From Sphingobacterium sp. ML3W (lineage in GTDB: Bacteria > Bacteroidota > Bacteroidia > Sphingobacteriales > Sphingobacteriaceae): DNA of 64,000 nucleotides. A program made the translations under genes and the position numbers. The stretch is from assembly GCF_029542085.1 (NCBI RefSeq), contig NZ_CP107036.1, positions 4,464,001-4,528,000 on the forward strand. The letters run 5' to 3'. Positions 18,189-27,082 of this stretch are shown here, piece after piece; position 1 is the first letter of the stretch, and the number at the start of each line of letters is the position of its first letter. The notes under the pieces are model-generated. The model was not told the DNA's origin, searched no databases, and saw nothing but the letters and a program-made list of their open reading frames with translations.

Positions 18189-19430
18189 ATGTCAACCCCA
18201 TACACAAGCCCTCTAAAGGGAAAGTATACACTAAAAAATGTCCTCCTTGAAACTGACTTTGTTTCAGATGAAAGGGGGATAAAAGCAACAAAAACCAAAC
18301 TCTTCTGCATAGAATTCAATGCCGGAAGAATTACAAAGATATTTCCAAATGATCCAAAGCTCGCTACAGCAGTTGATGCGAAGGGATACTTGATGCTGCC
18401 CGCTTTCAGCGATATGCATGTACATCTGGACAAAACACTTTATGGACTTCCATGGCAAGCGCAATCTCCAAAGAAGAGAACTGTGCTTGAGATGATAGCT
18501 TATGAACAGGAAATTATCCCTGAATTACTTCAAACATCGACCACACGATCAGAGCAACTTATCGACCTGCTGCAGAACTATGGTACCACTTTTGCCAGAA
18601 CACATTTTAACGTCGATACCACTTCTGGACTTCGTTCTTTGGAAAACCTTCAAAAAGCACTAGACAGTCGCAAAGAGAGTTTCAGTGCAGAATTGGTCGC
18701 CTTTCCGCAACATGGATTTTTCTATACAGACTCCGCTCCCTTGATGAAAGATGTGGCACAGATGGATCATGTGGCTTATATCGGTGGTGTAGATCCTTAC
18801 GGGATAGATAAAAATATTGAAAAAGTGCTCGATTATACAGTAGCATTAGCCCTTGACAATAACAAAGGGATTGACATCCATTTGCATGATGGTGGAAAGG
18901 AAGGTATACACACCATTGAATACCTTGCCGAACAAGCGCTTCAGAATCCGAAGCTACAGGGACGCACCTTTGTAAGCCATGCCTTTGTGCTGGCCCAGTT
19001 ACCAATAGCTGAAGTGGAGCGTATCGCCGAAAAACTAGCAGCCGCCAAAGTAGGTATTGTCTCTTCCATTCCTTTCGGCGATTTGGTCATGCCTATCCCA
19101 ACATTATTGAAACAGGATGTCGAAGTGTTGGTAGGGAATGACAACGTGCAGGATTATTGGAGCACTTTTGGCCCCGGAAACATGTTAGCAAAAGCCAATT
19201 TAATGGCCGAAATATATGGTTGGAGATCCCAGTTTGACCTATCCAGGACACTTCGCTTTGCAACACACAACATCTTACCATTGGATGACAAAGGCAATAT
19301 GCAATGGCCAAAAGCGAATGACAGCGCTGAGTTTGTACTGATCAACGCAAGCTGTTCAGCAGAAGCCGTTTCGCGTGTATCACCAACCATGGCCTTTGCC
19401 CATGAAGGTGCACTTTACTGGAAAAAATAA
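18189..19430 (+). CDS. CodA-like amidohydrolase paralogue, no signal peptide
   Basis: 413 residues from the ATG at 18189 (an in-frame TTG lies three codons earlier). It is a clear paralogue of the preceding gene along its whole length, with 'DMHVHLDKT', 'LVAFPQHG', 'VSHAFVL' and 'GNDNVQDYW', but without an export signal, so it should be cytoplasmic. Where the first enzyme has 'IDIHLHES', this one has 'IDIHLHDG': the position that corresponds to the catalytic Glu of cytosine deaminase is Asp. This may change activity or substrate. A terminator follows directly, so the two amidohydrolases probably form one transcript. Confidence 0.83.
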   Translation: MSTPYTSPLKGKYTLKNVLLETDFVSDERGIKATKTKLFCIEFNAGRITKIFPNDPKLATAVDAKGYLMLPAFSDMHVHLDKTLYGLPWQAQSPKKRTVLEMIAYEQEIIPELLQTSTTRSEQLIDLLQNYGTTFARTHFNVDTTSGLRSLENLQKALDSRKESFSAELVAFPQHGFFYTDSAPLMKDVAQMDHVAYIGGVDPYGIDKNIEKVLDYTVALALDNNKGIDIHLHDGGKEGIHTIEYLAEQALQNPKLQGRTFVSHAFVLAQLPIAEVERIAEKLAAAKVGIVSSIPFGDLVMPIPTLLKQDVEVLVGNDNVQDYWSTFGPGNMLAKANLMAEIYGWRSQFDLSRTLRFATHNILPLDDKGNMQWPKANDSAEFVLINASCSAEAVSRVSPTMAFAHEGALYWKK

Positions 19431-19455
19431 CCCCTACATTATACCATGAAAAACA

Positions 19456-19493
19456 GGAAAAAGCTCAGCATCAAATAATGCGGAGCTTTTTCC
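19456..19493. terminator. Terminator after the amidohydrolase pair
   Basis: Perfect 11-bp arms (19456-19466 and 19483-19493; GAGC/GCTC core next to A5/T5 runs) with a further GCAT/ATGC pairing inside. The A/T runs are within the stem, so it could act in both directions between the convergent genes. Confidence 0.65.
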
Positions 19494-19573
19494 ACTGTAG
19501 CTTTCCCATCCCTCGCAATCGAAGCTATCGTACTTATCCGATAACCATAATAGGACGCATCGAGTCAATAGTA

Positions 19574-20608
19574 TTATCGCTTAAAGAACCTCATGATACG
19601 AGGCTCTACCCAATCGCTCAGGATATAGGCAATACCCAACATCAGGAGAGTAACAGCAGAAACAAGTACATATTTATTTATGTAGTCGTGAAGCTGATTG
19701 AAAATAATAAAACCAATATGCTGATGAATAAGATATAAGGGATAAGTCAGCATTCCTATTTTGACAAATTTAGGTGAATTGAAGCGTTGTAGCTTTTTAC
19801 AAGAAACAAGTAACATGACCATGTAAAATACAATGATGGTCCCAGCAATTATATAGGAGGAAAAATCGCTATGGAAGGTTCTTGCTAGCCAATGGATTCG
19901 ACCAATAGCGCCATCGATGGACAAGTACAGGCACCAGGGCAATACAATAAAATGCTTCAACGCGGGACCTTGTAGAAAAATTTGGCAAAATACAATTCCT
20001 GCAATAAAATAAGCGCTCCAGTCCAGAATGAAAAGGTGGTGAATGGCATCGTAAATTTCAGATGGTCCAACAAGTAGGCGCAAGCTTGACAATAACAGCC
20101 AAAAGTAGACAAGATAGTCCAAACTGATCTGCTTATAACGGTTTACGATAAGAAATACAGCAATAATGAGGTAAAATTTCAACTCAATATACAAGGACCA
20201 ATACGCACCATCGATATTTCCCTGACCGAACAACTCTTGGACCATTGTGAAATTAGCTAAGAGCTGTTTGAATGTGACCAGGTAACGTGGCGCCCCAAAG
20301 AAATAAACGATCACAAATGTTATGATCAAACAGATCCAATACATTGGATACAGACGTTTAAAACGCGAATAGCAAAATTTTGGTAGCGAACGATGTTTTA
20401 TGGAAAAGGCGATCACAAAACCGCTGATGATAAAAAAAAGATCTACACCGAGATACCCATACTTGAAATATTCGCCAATCTCGTCAAACCGCAGCAACGA
20501 CATATTTCCCCCTTTATATCCCCGATATAAATAGTGATACAATACCACTGCGGACGCCGCGATAAAGCGAAACAGATCAATTTGATAGATTCTTTTGGAC
20601 TCAGACAT
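19574..20608 (-). CDS. Acyltransferase 3 family membrane protein
   Basis: 344 residues from the ATG at 20608; a TTG 51 bp earlier is in frame but would place a hydrophilic tail before the first helix. About ten hydrophobic segments are visible. The hallmark N-terminal 'RIYQIDLFRFIAASAVVLYHY' carries the active-site His, and 'YGYLGVDLFFIISGFVIAFS' and the 'YSRFKRLYPMYW' (R-x-x-R-x-x-P) loop follow. AT3 proteins O-acetylate or otherwise acylate surface polysaccharides and lipids in the inner membrane. It is divergent from the surface-fibre locus and has no other obvious partner here. Confidence 0.9.
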   Translation of the reverse strand: MSESKRIYQIDLFRFIAASAVVLYHYLYRGYKGGNMSLLRFDEIGEYFKYGYLGVDLFFIISGFVIAFSIKHRSLPKFCYSRFKRLYPMYWICLIITFVIVYFFGAPRYLVTFKQLLANFTMVQELFGQGNIDGAYWSLYIELKFYLIIAVFLIVNRYKQISLDYLVYFWLLLSSLRLLVGPSEIYDAIHHLFILDWSAYFIAGIVFCQIFLQGPALKHFIVLPWCLYLSIDGAIGRIHWLARTFHSDFSSYIIAGTIIVFYMVMLLVSCKKLQRFNSPKFVKIGMLTYPLYLIHQHIGFIIFNQLHDYINKYVLVSAVTLLMLGIAYILSDWVEPRIMRFFKR

Positions 20609-20758
20609 TTGAGCGCAAATATAGGCGGTTTCATTTATAGTTTCGGGTAATGGTTCCAAAAAAGAGTACGCTAAACCTCATTATTTACAACCTTCAATTC
20701 GACTTACAATCGTGAATGCACCATCGAATTTATAACATCATTATGTGACTATCGCACA

Positions 20759-20789
20759 TTGTATTTCCATCGCATCCTGGTTAACTTTA
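20759..20789 (+). promoter_or_regulatory. Candidate promoter of the chaperone/usher-like subunit operon
   Basis: TTG (20759-20761), 20-bp spacer, then TAACTTTA (20782-20789), which matches TAnnTTTG at all positions but the last. The leader to the ATG at 20822 would be about 28 nt. One mismatch keeps the confidence moderate. Confidence 0.45.
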
Positions 20790-20821
20790 CTTACATTAAA
20801 TATCCGTAAAACGAGGAAATT

Positions 20822-21340
20822 ATGAAAAAGAACCTATTAATAGTCTTTATTGCCGTCGCCGCCATATGCTTCGGTTTTCAAGCAAAAGCGCAAACTGCCA
20901 CATCGGGCCCCGTCACTGTCAACATTAATCTTACCGATGCTATTTCCATTACCTTGGGCGCCGATCCAACAGTCAATTTTGATTATACCACAGCGGCCGA
21001 TTATGCAGCGTCAAAAACCGTAACGAAAGCGAATCATTTTACGGTGGTTAGCAATAAGCCTTATGACCTTACTGTAACCGCTGGAGGAGCATTTACACCA
21101 GCTGGTGGACCTGCACTAAATATTGTTACAGTTACTGTACCAGCTGCAACTGCCAATGGCGGGACTCCGGTTGCCAATGTGCCGCTGAGCACTACTGCTG
21201 CTCCTTTGGTCAATGGTTCGACGGCATCCACAGGTGCAATCTATACAGTGGATTATACCATCTCAAATCCGGCATCGTTATTAAATCTTGCAGGATCGAC
21301 TTATAGCACTACAGTAACTTATACGGCGACGCAACAATAA
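20822..21340 (+). CDS. Pilin-like secreted subunit (DUF4402-like)
   Basis: 172 residues with a signal peptide (about 1-23, ending AKAQ) and a mature all-beta domain of about 148 residues, rich in Thr, Ala and Val and poor in charge. Landmarks are 'VNFDYTTAADYAASKTVTKANHFTVVSNKPYDLTV', split here as a strand pair, then 'VPLSTTAAPLVNG' and the end 'GSTYSTTVTYTATQQ'. The same landmarks recur in the 471-residue protein two genes downstream. The size, signal peptide, sequence bias and a chaperone-like gene 23 bp downstream suggest the major subunit of a surface fibre or layer. The closest family I can name is DUF4402; the fibre role is inference. Confidence 0.7.
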   Translation: MKKNLLIVFIAVAAICFGFQAKAQTATSGPVTVNINLTDAISITLGADPTVNFDYTTAADYAASKTVTKANHFTVVSNKPYDLTVTAGGAFTPAGGPALNIVTVTVPAATANGGTPVANVPLSTTAAPLVNGSTASTGAIYTVDYTISNPASLLNLAGSTYSTTVTYTATQQ

Positions 21341-21363
21341 AAACCTGACTAAACATTTTATTT

Positions 21364-22167
21364 GTGAGATATTATCTAGCAGTATTTATTATTTTGATAT
21401 GCAATACCCTGATCCACGGACAGGGTATTTCCATTTCACCTTCCCGGATATTTTTCACTGGTGAAGCTGGACAAACCGTCAGTCAAGCCATTACGTTCAA
21501 CAATACCACTACTAGTGATCTTTCCTTTGTCGCGAATCTAAAAGATTGGGACCGTGATTCATTGGGCAGCAAACGGTATTATGCCACCGGGGATAATGCC
21601 GGGTCAAATGCCTCCTGGCTTACCTTATCTGAAAATACGGTACAGCTAGCTCCTGGGGAAACAAAAGTGGTCAATCTTTCCATGACAATTCCTGATCATC
21701 CGACAACAAAACAGCAGCGCCATAGCATGCTTTTCTTTACACAGGTTAAAGAACAGAAAGCTTTGCAGCCAAATGGACTCCATATGAACGTTCTGATTGA
21801 GGTTGGTATCCAAGTATACCATACGCCAACCGGGTTAAAAGCGGGCGATCTGGAATTTCTTGCCTTTGAAGATAAAGGAACAGTTACTATCCAGGAAGGT
21901 AGAGCTGTCCGGCGAATGGAAGTCAAGGTTAAAAACACAGGCCAGATCAATAAGGATGCTTATGTACGGTTTGAGTTGACCAATATAGAAACTGGAGAAG
22001 AGATACCTGTGGACGCTGTAGCCATTGCAATGCTTCCTGATTCAGAACAATGGGTCCGTGTAGACCTACCTGGTAAACTTCCCCCCGGTCGATACCTCGC
22101 TGTTGCGATACTTGATGCTGGTAGCCAATATGATTTAAAAATTGCAGAGAAAGAAATTACATACTAG
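21364..22167 (+). CDS. Periplasmic pilus-chaperone-like protein
   Basis: 267 residues starting at GTG, with a signal peptide (about 1-20, ending IHGQ). Two Ig-like halves are visible. The first has 'ISISPSRIFFTGEAGQTVSQAITFNN' and 'VQLAPGETKVVNLSMTIP', the pattern of the PapD/FimC N-terminal domain ('l.Pg..k.v.l.l.'), and the second has 'RRMEVKVKNTGQINKDAYVRFEL' and 'LPPGRYLAVAILD'. Family chaperones bind unfolded subunits in the periplasm and hand them to an outer membrane usher. It lies between the subunit gene (23 bp) and the tip-like gene (26-bp overlap), a classic position. Homology to true chaperones is weak and needs structure comparison. Confidence 0.65.
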   Translation: MRYYLAVFIILICNTLIHGQGISISPSRIFFTGEAGQTVSQAITFNNTTTSDLSFVANLKDWDRDSLGSKRYYATGDNAGSNASWLTLSENTVQLAPGETKVVNLSMTIPDHPTTKQQRHSMLFFTQVKEQKALQPNGLHMNVLIEVGIQVYHTPTGLKAGDLEFLAFEDKGTVTIQEGRAVRRMEVKVKNTGQINKDAYVRFELTNIETGEEIPVDAVAIAMLPDSEQWVRVDLPGKLPPGRYLAVAILDAGSQYDLKIAEKEITY

Positions 22168-23557
22168 ATTAAGTTTCGCCTTACTGTTTATTGGCGCTGT
22201 TTCCTATACAAATAGTGTAAAGGCTCAGGCAACCGTGACGGTACCTCAGGCAAATATTCAGGCAAGAACCGACTATACCGCAAGTATTACCGCCGGACAA
22301 TATACTAGTGTATTGACTCTACTGCCCACCTTTCGCGTTAAAGCCGATGCATCTACATTTAACAGTACGACCAGTGGCAATTTCCCCACAAATCTTGTAC
22401 ATATTAAGCTTTCGAGCATAGGAGCAGTCCCTTTACTTTCATTATCTGGAAATAACGAGGTTGCCCTTTCAACGACGAATCAAAATCTATATACCGCACT
22501 TGCCAGCCTGGCGTCGGGAACAATAACCGCTAACGCCCGTATAGCCACCTCCAGCCAAACCTGGGTTGCGGGGTCATATACTAATAATGTTTCCTTTTCC
22601 ACACAGGGCATTTTAGCGGGATCCATTACACCGACCAGCTTCGTATTGACGATCAATATCCCCGGATTTATAAGCCCCCCTGCGAGTATCGGTACAACCA
22701 GTATTTTGGTCAATGACCTGAACTATTATCGCGCTGCAAATGGCATCAGTAGTAACAGCGTTATACCCCTATCGACCACCGTCCCCTATATACCAAGTAT
22801 TAAGAGCGTAAACACACAATTTAGCTTTAGCACCACCTCAGCCTATAATACCTTGCCCGTCACTCCTGTATCAGCCGTTAATACAACCTTAACGGGTATT
22901 GCGAATGCCACCTCCGCCGCTTTATCCACCACAGATCAATCTTTAACCAATACCACCGGTATTGCCGTTCCAACCAACAATAATCACTCGTTGACCTATA
23001 CCTATAATATTGGATTAAACCAACTGAAAACAAATTTTATACAGGCAGGCACGTATTCTGTCCCATTGACCTACACCTGGAACAAATTATCATCAGCCTA
23101 TCCCAGTGGCAGCGTACAGTCACAAGCAAATGGAAACCTGTCTGTTGTCGTAAGCGACCTAGGCGAAATAGTTGCCAATCAACAAACCGTCAATCTTGCT
23201 TTTGCGACAGCCAATGATTATAAGAATGGTGTCAATTTAGATATGCCCGCTCACCTTAAGGTGAGTAAAACTACGCCATACAACCTTTACGTGCGCGCGA
23301 CATCGACAAGCTTTGCTTCAGGAGGCAACAGTATCCCTTTAAATGTATTGCGCATTGGTCCAATGGCTGGTCAAAGCGGCATGAACACCGTTACGCTATC
23401 CACCACAGCCCAGCAGCTTATCCAGAATGCCGACCCTGTGATAGACCGTAATCTGAATATTCTTTACAGTATCCCCGCGAGCGCAACAAGTGTGCTTCTC
23501 AATAAACCTGCAGGCGCCTATACGGCCAATATAGTTTTTAGCTTTGTCGCCCCTTAA
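22142..23557 (+). CDS. Three-repeat tip/adhesin-like protein
   Basis: 471 residues starting at TTG inside the end of the chaperone-like gene (26-bp overlap). The start is supported by a normal signal peptide (KKLHTR, hydrophobic core, 'VKAQ' near 29); no ATG lies near. The mature protein appears to be three diverged pilin-like repeats, about 30-155, 165-330 and 332-471. Each has an 'LSTT' strand (EVALSTTNQNL, SAALSTTDQSL, VTLSTTAQQL) and a closing 'AG.Y' strand (AGSYTNNVSFS, AGTYSVPLTYT, AGAYTANIVFS). The 172-residue subunit has the same two motifs. A multi-domain member beside a single-domain subunit is what a tip or adapter protein would look like. Its stop overlaps the convergent usher-like gene by 4 bp. 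Confidence 0.65.
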   Translation: MQRKKLHTRLSFALLFIGAVSYTNSVKAQATVTVPQANIQARTDYTASITAGQYTSVLTLLPTFRVKADASTFNSTTSGNFPTNLVHIKLSSIGAVPLLSLSGNNEVALSTTNQNLYTALASLASGTITANARIATSSQTWVAGSYTNNVSFSTQGILAGSITPTSFVLTINIPGFISPPASIGTTSILVNDLNYYRAANGISSNSVIPLSTTVPYIPSIKSVNTQFSFSTTSAYNTLPVTPVSAVNTTLTGIANATSAALSTTDQSLTNTTGIAVPTNNNHSLTYTYNIGLNQLKTNFIQAGTYSVPLTYTWNKLSSAYPSGSVQSQANGNLSVVVSDLGEIVANQQTVNLAFATANDYKNGVNLDMPAHLKVSKTTPYNLYVRATSTSFASGGNSIPLNVLRIGPMAGQSGMNTVTLSTTAQQLIQNADPVIDRNLNILYSIPASATSVLLNKPAGAYTANIVFSFVAP

Positions 23558-26388
23558 AAGCGTATAACACCAACTTTTCTACGCTCATCCCGATAGTTAA
23601 AATCGGGAATCACACAATCCTTATCCGTTTTTACTTCGATCTCACAATTTTGATTTTCGATCGAGAAGGGCATTCCTTCAGTAACAACAGCTATTCTGTA
23701 ATTTCCTAATGGAAGGTACAGCACATACTCACCACTTTCCGAACTTAATGTACTGTAGGTTTTCCCCTGACGATCTATGGCAGTTACTTTTATTCCACCA
23801 AGTTGCGGTCTCGATTTTAGATACTTATTTTCAACGACCTTAATGCGGCCTTTTAATGGTCTAGTTTTTATCAGCGGAATTTCCAGCCGTTGGTTTTTAG
23901 TCATCAAAACGTTTATCGGCCCCTGCGAAACCCAACCTTTGCTATTCTCCACCTGGACCATATAAGGACCAGCTCCCATGTCAACAAATTTCACATGGCC
24001 TTTCTCATCCGTTAGCGCCACTTCTTTTCCGATCCGCACCAACACAGCCTGGGATTTGGCTTCACCAACATCATTCCTACCATTATTGTTATCATCTTCA
24101 AAAAAAGTCAACTCCAGCTTATGACCTTTTTGTCCAGCACGTCGGCCAAAATTCTTTTCTATTCCCAGGCGAATCTGCCTATTATCAAAAGAATAACGAT
24201 TGAGCGGATTGGGATCGGGCGGCAAATTCGGATCTACAAGAAACAGCGACTTTCCGCTTATTGCAGTATAGAATATATCGGCTGTCAGATTCCAGCTATC
24301 TTTTATCTGCCAGCGGACATTACCATTTACCGAGAGGTTGTTGCTTCGGGAGAAGCCATAGTAGCTATACATAGTCGAGAGCTGTACATGCAGCTGATTA
24401 TTAAAAGCGTAAAATTGCGTATTTGGGCCTAAAGAATAAATGCTGTAATTCGAATTTGCGTTAGTCGCCAAAAGATCACTTAAATAATAGGGATTGATCT
24501 GGATAAATGTATTGAAGCCAAAGAGCTTGTTATTGTAATTTCCATTGATGCGAACAGAGTGAAACGGCGCAATAGGTCTATTGGATGTATTCCTATACGT
24601 ATATCCATAATCCGTTTGCAGCGAGAACCTATGCGCTTGGGTAAAAAAATTAAGTTCAGCTACCGTGCGAAGGGAATTTGACTTCCAATTCACTGGATTA
24701 GTTGCTATTCCCCACCAATTCTGGTAGGCACCATGTTGTGCCATAAAATAAGGTCTAAGATCAAGTTGTAGTTTTCCAAGACCAGTATGGTATCCCAACT
24801 CATAAATCTGTATCCGAGAGGCATTATTAAAAAAATAGTTTCTGTCTCCGGCAAGGTATTTCGGATTATTATCCATGTAACTGATCCGGGCAGAAAGGTT
24901 TCGATCGTTGGCCAACAACATCGTTAAACGTGAATCTGTTTGGGTAAGACCTCTACGCAGACCCACATAGTACGGTGAACTATAATAATTGACACTTGTA
25001 ATCTGATAATTGCGAAAAGATTTATTATAATTTATCCCTCCTGCTACTGCTAGCCTATTATTTCCGCTTTCAACCTGTTCAATACTCGTCCCTCCTTCCA
25101 AGAAAAGACTATTGTTATTACCCAAATCAATAAAACCTTTGCCACTGAACAGACCGCTGCGCACCCCACGATAATCATTATTGCTATGTAAGTAAACGAT
25201 GCTGTTTTCCTGATTTTTTTCAGTTTGAATGGCATATTTAACGCCAACTATTTCTCCACCAGGAATTGGATTATCCATCTCGGTGAACAACATGTAATTG
25301 TTCTGGATTGCATACAAACTGAGGGAACGCCGTTTATCGAATTTGTAGGTCCCTTTTATACCACGTCCATTGATAAACTGATCGAGATTTTCATAAATAT
25401 TCCCCAGTTTCACGCCCCATTTTTCTGTATCATAATCCAGGTAGGTATCGTATAGATTAAAGGTGCGTTGATCTTGATAATAATCGAGATTCATGCGATA
25501 GCTCAATTTATCTTTATCGCTTAAATCAATTTTGCCATCTCCCTGTAACTGGTAAACCGAAATATCTTTCCCCATATTGATATAACGTAAAGCAACTCTA
25601 TTGTCAAAGGGTTGGTTTTGCAAATTCATATTGGAAAAGAAACGCTTTACGCTACCCACTGTCATCATACGGATACGCTTAGTGGCTAAAACGCTACCAC
25701 CGCCCTGGACGGCCTGAATATCAACATCAAAATCCATATTTGCATTTTTCTTTCGCAAACGGGCAGTAAAAGTCAACAATGACTGTCCTCCCGCGACTAA
25801 TGTGAACGGCAGCGTCTCACCAATGATCTCCAGATTAGGAGAAAGATTAGGAAAATGCAATTGAACGGTAAGGGGTACCAGTCCCCGATTAACAGCCCGA
25901 ACTAAAAATTGTGTCTGGCCAGTGGCCTGATCGAGGTAATATTCCGATTGTTCGGTCTGTATAAGGAAGGCCTGTTCCATAGCCAACTGTGTGTAAAAGG
26001 ATTCAGGTTCCTGTATTTTTACTATGGGATCATTCGATTCAAATCCTATCGTAAAGGTCTGTGTTCCCGCAGCAATTGTCCTTCTATCAGCCATATATTT
26101 TAGCGGAAATACCTTCGTTTCTTTGGGCTTTAAAATAATCGTCCCAGGTAACTTTATTAAGCCCTGGAGAGCGGCAGTGTTAGCCGCAGCAGGTTTTAAT
26201 TCAATTGGTCTATCTGTGTGATTACTGATGTTTAATTTATTGGAGAATGTTTGTGAAGATCTAATCTGTATTGTATCACGTTCGAAATAATACATAATAT
26301 CGTATTGTTGCTGACCTTTCGCTTGAGACAAGAAAAGAACAGCATAGCAGAAAAGAAACAGGAAAATCCAGCGGCTTCTTATTGGCAT
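23554..26388 (-). CDS. Usher-like outer membrane beta-barrel protein
   Basis: 944 residues with a signal peptide (about 1-25). Two Ig-like domains follow (about 30-240; 'FERDTIQIRSSQTFSNKLNISNHTDRPIELKP' and similar), then about 500 residues of aromatic, alternating strands typical of a large barrel (245-755), and two C-terminal Ig-like modules. The first of these has a Ca-loop-like 'FEDDNNNGRNDVGE' and the second is a carboxypeptidase-regulatory-like fold ('SGEYVLYLPLGNYRIAV'). Barrel plus terminal Ig domains is the layout of fimbrial ushers, although I see no direct FimD similarity. It converges tail to tail on the subunit operon and lies 85 bp downstream of a LuxR-type regulator gene. The usher role is inference. 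Confidence 0.65.
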   Translation of the reverse strand: MPIRSRWIFLFLFCYAVLFLSQAKGQQQYDIMYYFERDTIQIRSSQTFSNKLNISNHTDRPIELKPAAANTAALQGLIKLPGTIILKPKETKVFPLKYMADRRTIAAGTQTFTIGFESNDPIVKIQEPESFYTQLAMEQAFLIQTEQSEYYLDQATGQTQFLVRAVNRGLVPLTVQLHFPNLSPNLEIIGETLPFTLVAGGQSLLTFTARLRKKNANMDFDVDIQAVQGGGSVLATKRIRMMTVGSVKRFFSNMNLQNQPFDNRVALRYINMGKDISVYQLQGDGKIDLSDKDKLSYRMNLDYYQDQRTFNLYDTYLDYDTEKWGVKLGNIYENLDQFINGRGIKGTYKFDKRRSLSLYAIQNNYMLFTEMDNPIPGGEIVGVKYAIQTEKNQENSIVYLHSNNDYRGVRSGLFSGKGFIDLGNNNSLFLEGGTSIEQVESGNNRLAVAGGINYNKSFRNYQITSVNYYSSPYYVGLRRGLTQTDSRLTMLLANDRNLSARISYMDNNPKYLAGDRNYFFNNASRIQIYELGYHTGLGKLQLDLRPYFMAQHGAYQNWWGIATNPVNWKSNSLRTVAELNFFTQAHRFSLQTDYGYTYRNTSNRPIAPFHSVRINGNYNNKLFGFNTFIQINPYYLSDLLATNANSNYSIYSLGPNTQFYAFNNQLHVQLSTMYSYYGFSRSNNLSVNGNVRWQIKDSWNLTADIFYTAISGKSLFLVDPNLPPDPNPLNRYSFDNRQIRLGIEKNFGRRAGQKGHKLELTFFEDDNNNGRNDVGEAKSQAVLVRIGKEVALTDEKGHVKFVDMGAGPYMVQVENSKGWVSQGPINVLMTKNQRLEIPLIKTRPLKGRIKVVENKYLKSRPQLGGIKVTAIDRQGKTYSTLSSESGEYVLYLPLGNYRIAVVTEGMPFSIENQNCEIEVKTDKDCVIPDFNYRDERRKVGVIRF

Positions 26389-26473
26389 AGTATACGATTC
26401 AAATATCCATAAAAGTCAGGCTAAATTCTATGAGATTAAAATATAAGACGTCACATATTCATGTAACGAAATC

Positions 26474-27082
26474 TTAGGCTGTCAGTTGGGCGATCAGTTC
26501 GCCTTTGCTATTGATCTGGAGCTTCCGATAGACGCGTTTGATGTAAATGCGTACTGTATCCAATGAAATGGTATACTTTTGAGCAATCATCTTATAGCTC
26601 AATCCCTCGATAATCCCATTGGCAATCTGGAGCTCCCGTGCTGTGAGCAGGTCCTCATATTTCTTTGATTTAAAACTTTGTTCGATCAGGGCCCTATTTA
26701 TGCTGGGACTTACAAATGATCCATCATTCATGGTAATGTTGATTGCAGACATCAATGATTCCAAGCAAGTTTTCTTTAATAGATAGCTAACGGCACCGTA
26801 TCGGAAGCAGTTACGCACAGTCCTTACATCAGCCACCTCAGTTAATATAATAATTTCGGTCTTTGGAAAGGCATTTTTTGCGTGTTCAACAATTAAAGGT
26901 TCCTGATTTTCAATATCAACAATCAATATATCAGGAGCAAGCATGGCTCTATCCACACGTCCGTTGCCTATATCAAAAAGAACTTCAATTGTATGTGCTC
27001 CCACTTCATTTTCTTCATAAAGTATACGCTGGGTTTCTAGTCTTGCGCCTTCGTCTCTATCAATAATGCCTACAGTAATCAT
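26474..27082 (-). CDS. NarL/LuxR-type response regulator
   Basis: 202 residues. The receiver-like domain (about 1-120) has an acidic start (IIDRDEGA), the phospho-acceptor candidate Asp in 'PDILIVDIENQ', and 'SYLLKKT' at the Lys position. The C-terminal LuxR helix-turn-helix (about 140-200) reads 'LTARELQIANGIIEGLSYKMIAQKYTISLDTVRIYIKRVYRKL'. No kinase is adjacent, so it is an orphan in this window. It is upstream of, and in line with, the usher-like gene (85-bp gap) and probably controls the surface-fibre locus. Confidence 0.9.
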   Translation of the reverse strand: MITVGIIDRDEGARLETQRILYEENEVGAHTIEVLFDIGNGRVDRAMLAPDILIVDIENQEPLIVEHAKNAFPKTEIIILTEVADVRTVRNCFRYGAVSYLLKKTCLESLMSAINITMNDGSFVSPSINRALIEQSFKSKKYEDLLTARELQIANGIIEGLSYKMIAQKYTISLDTVRIYIKRVYRKLQINSKGELIAQLTA

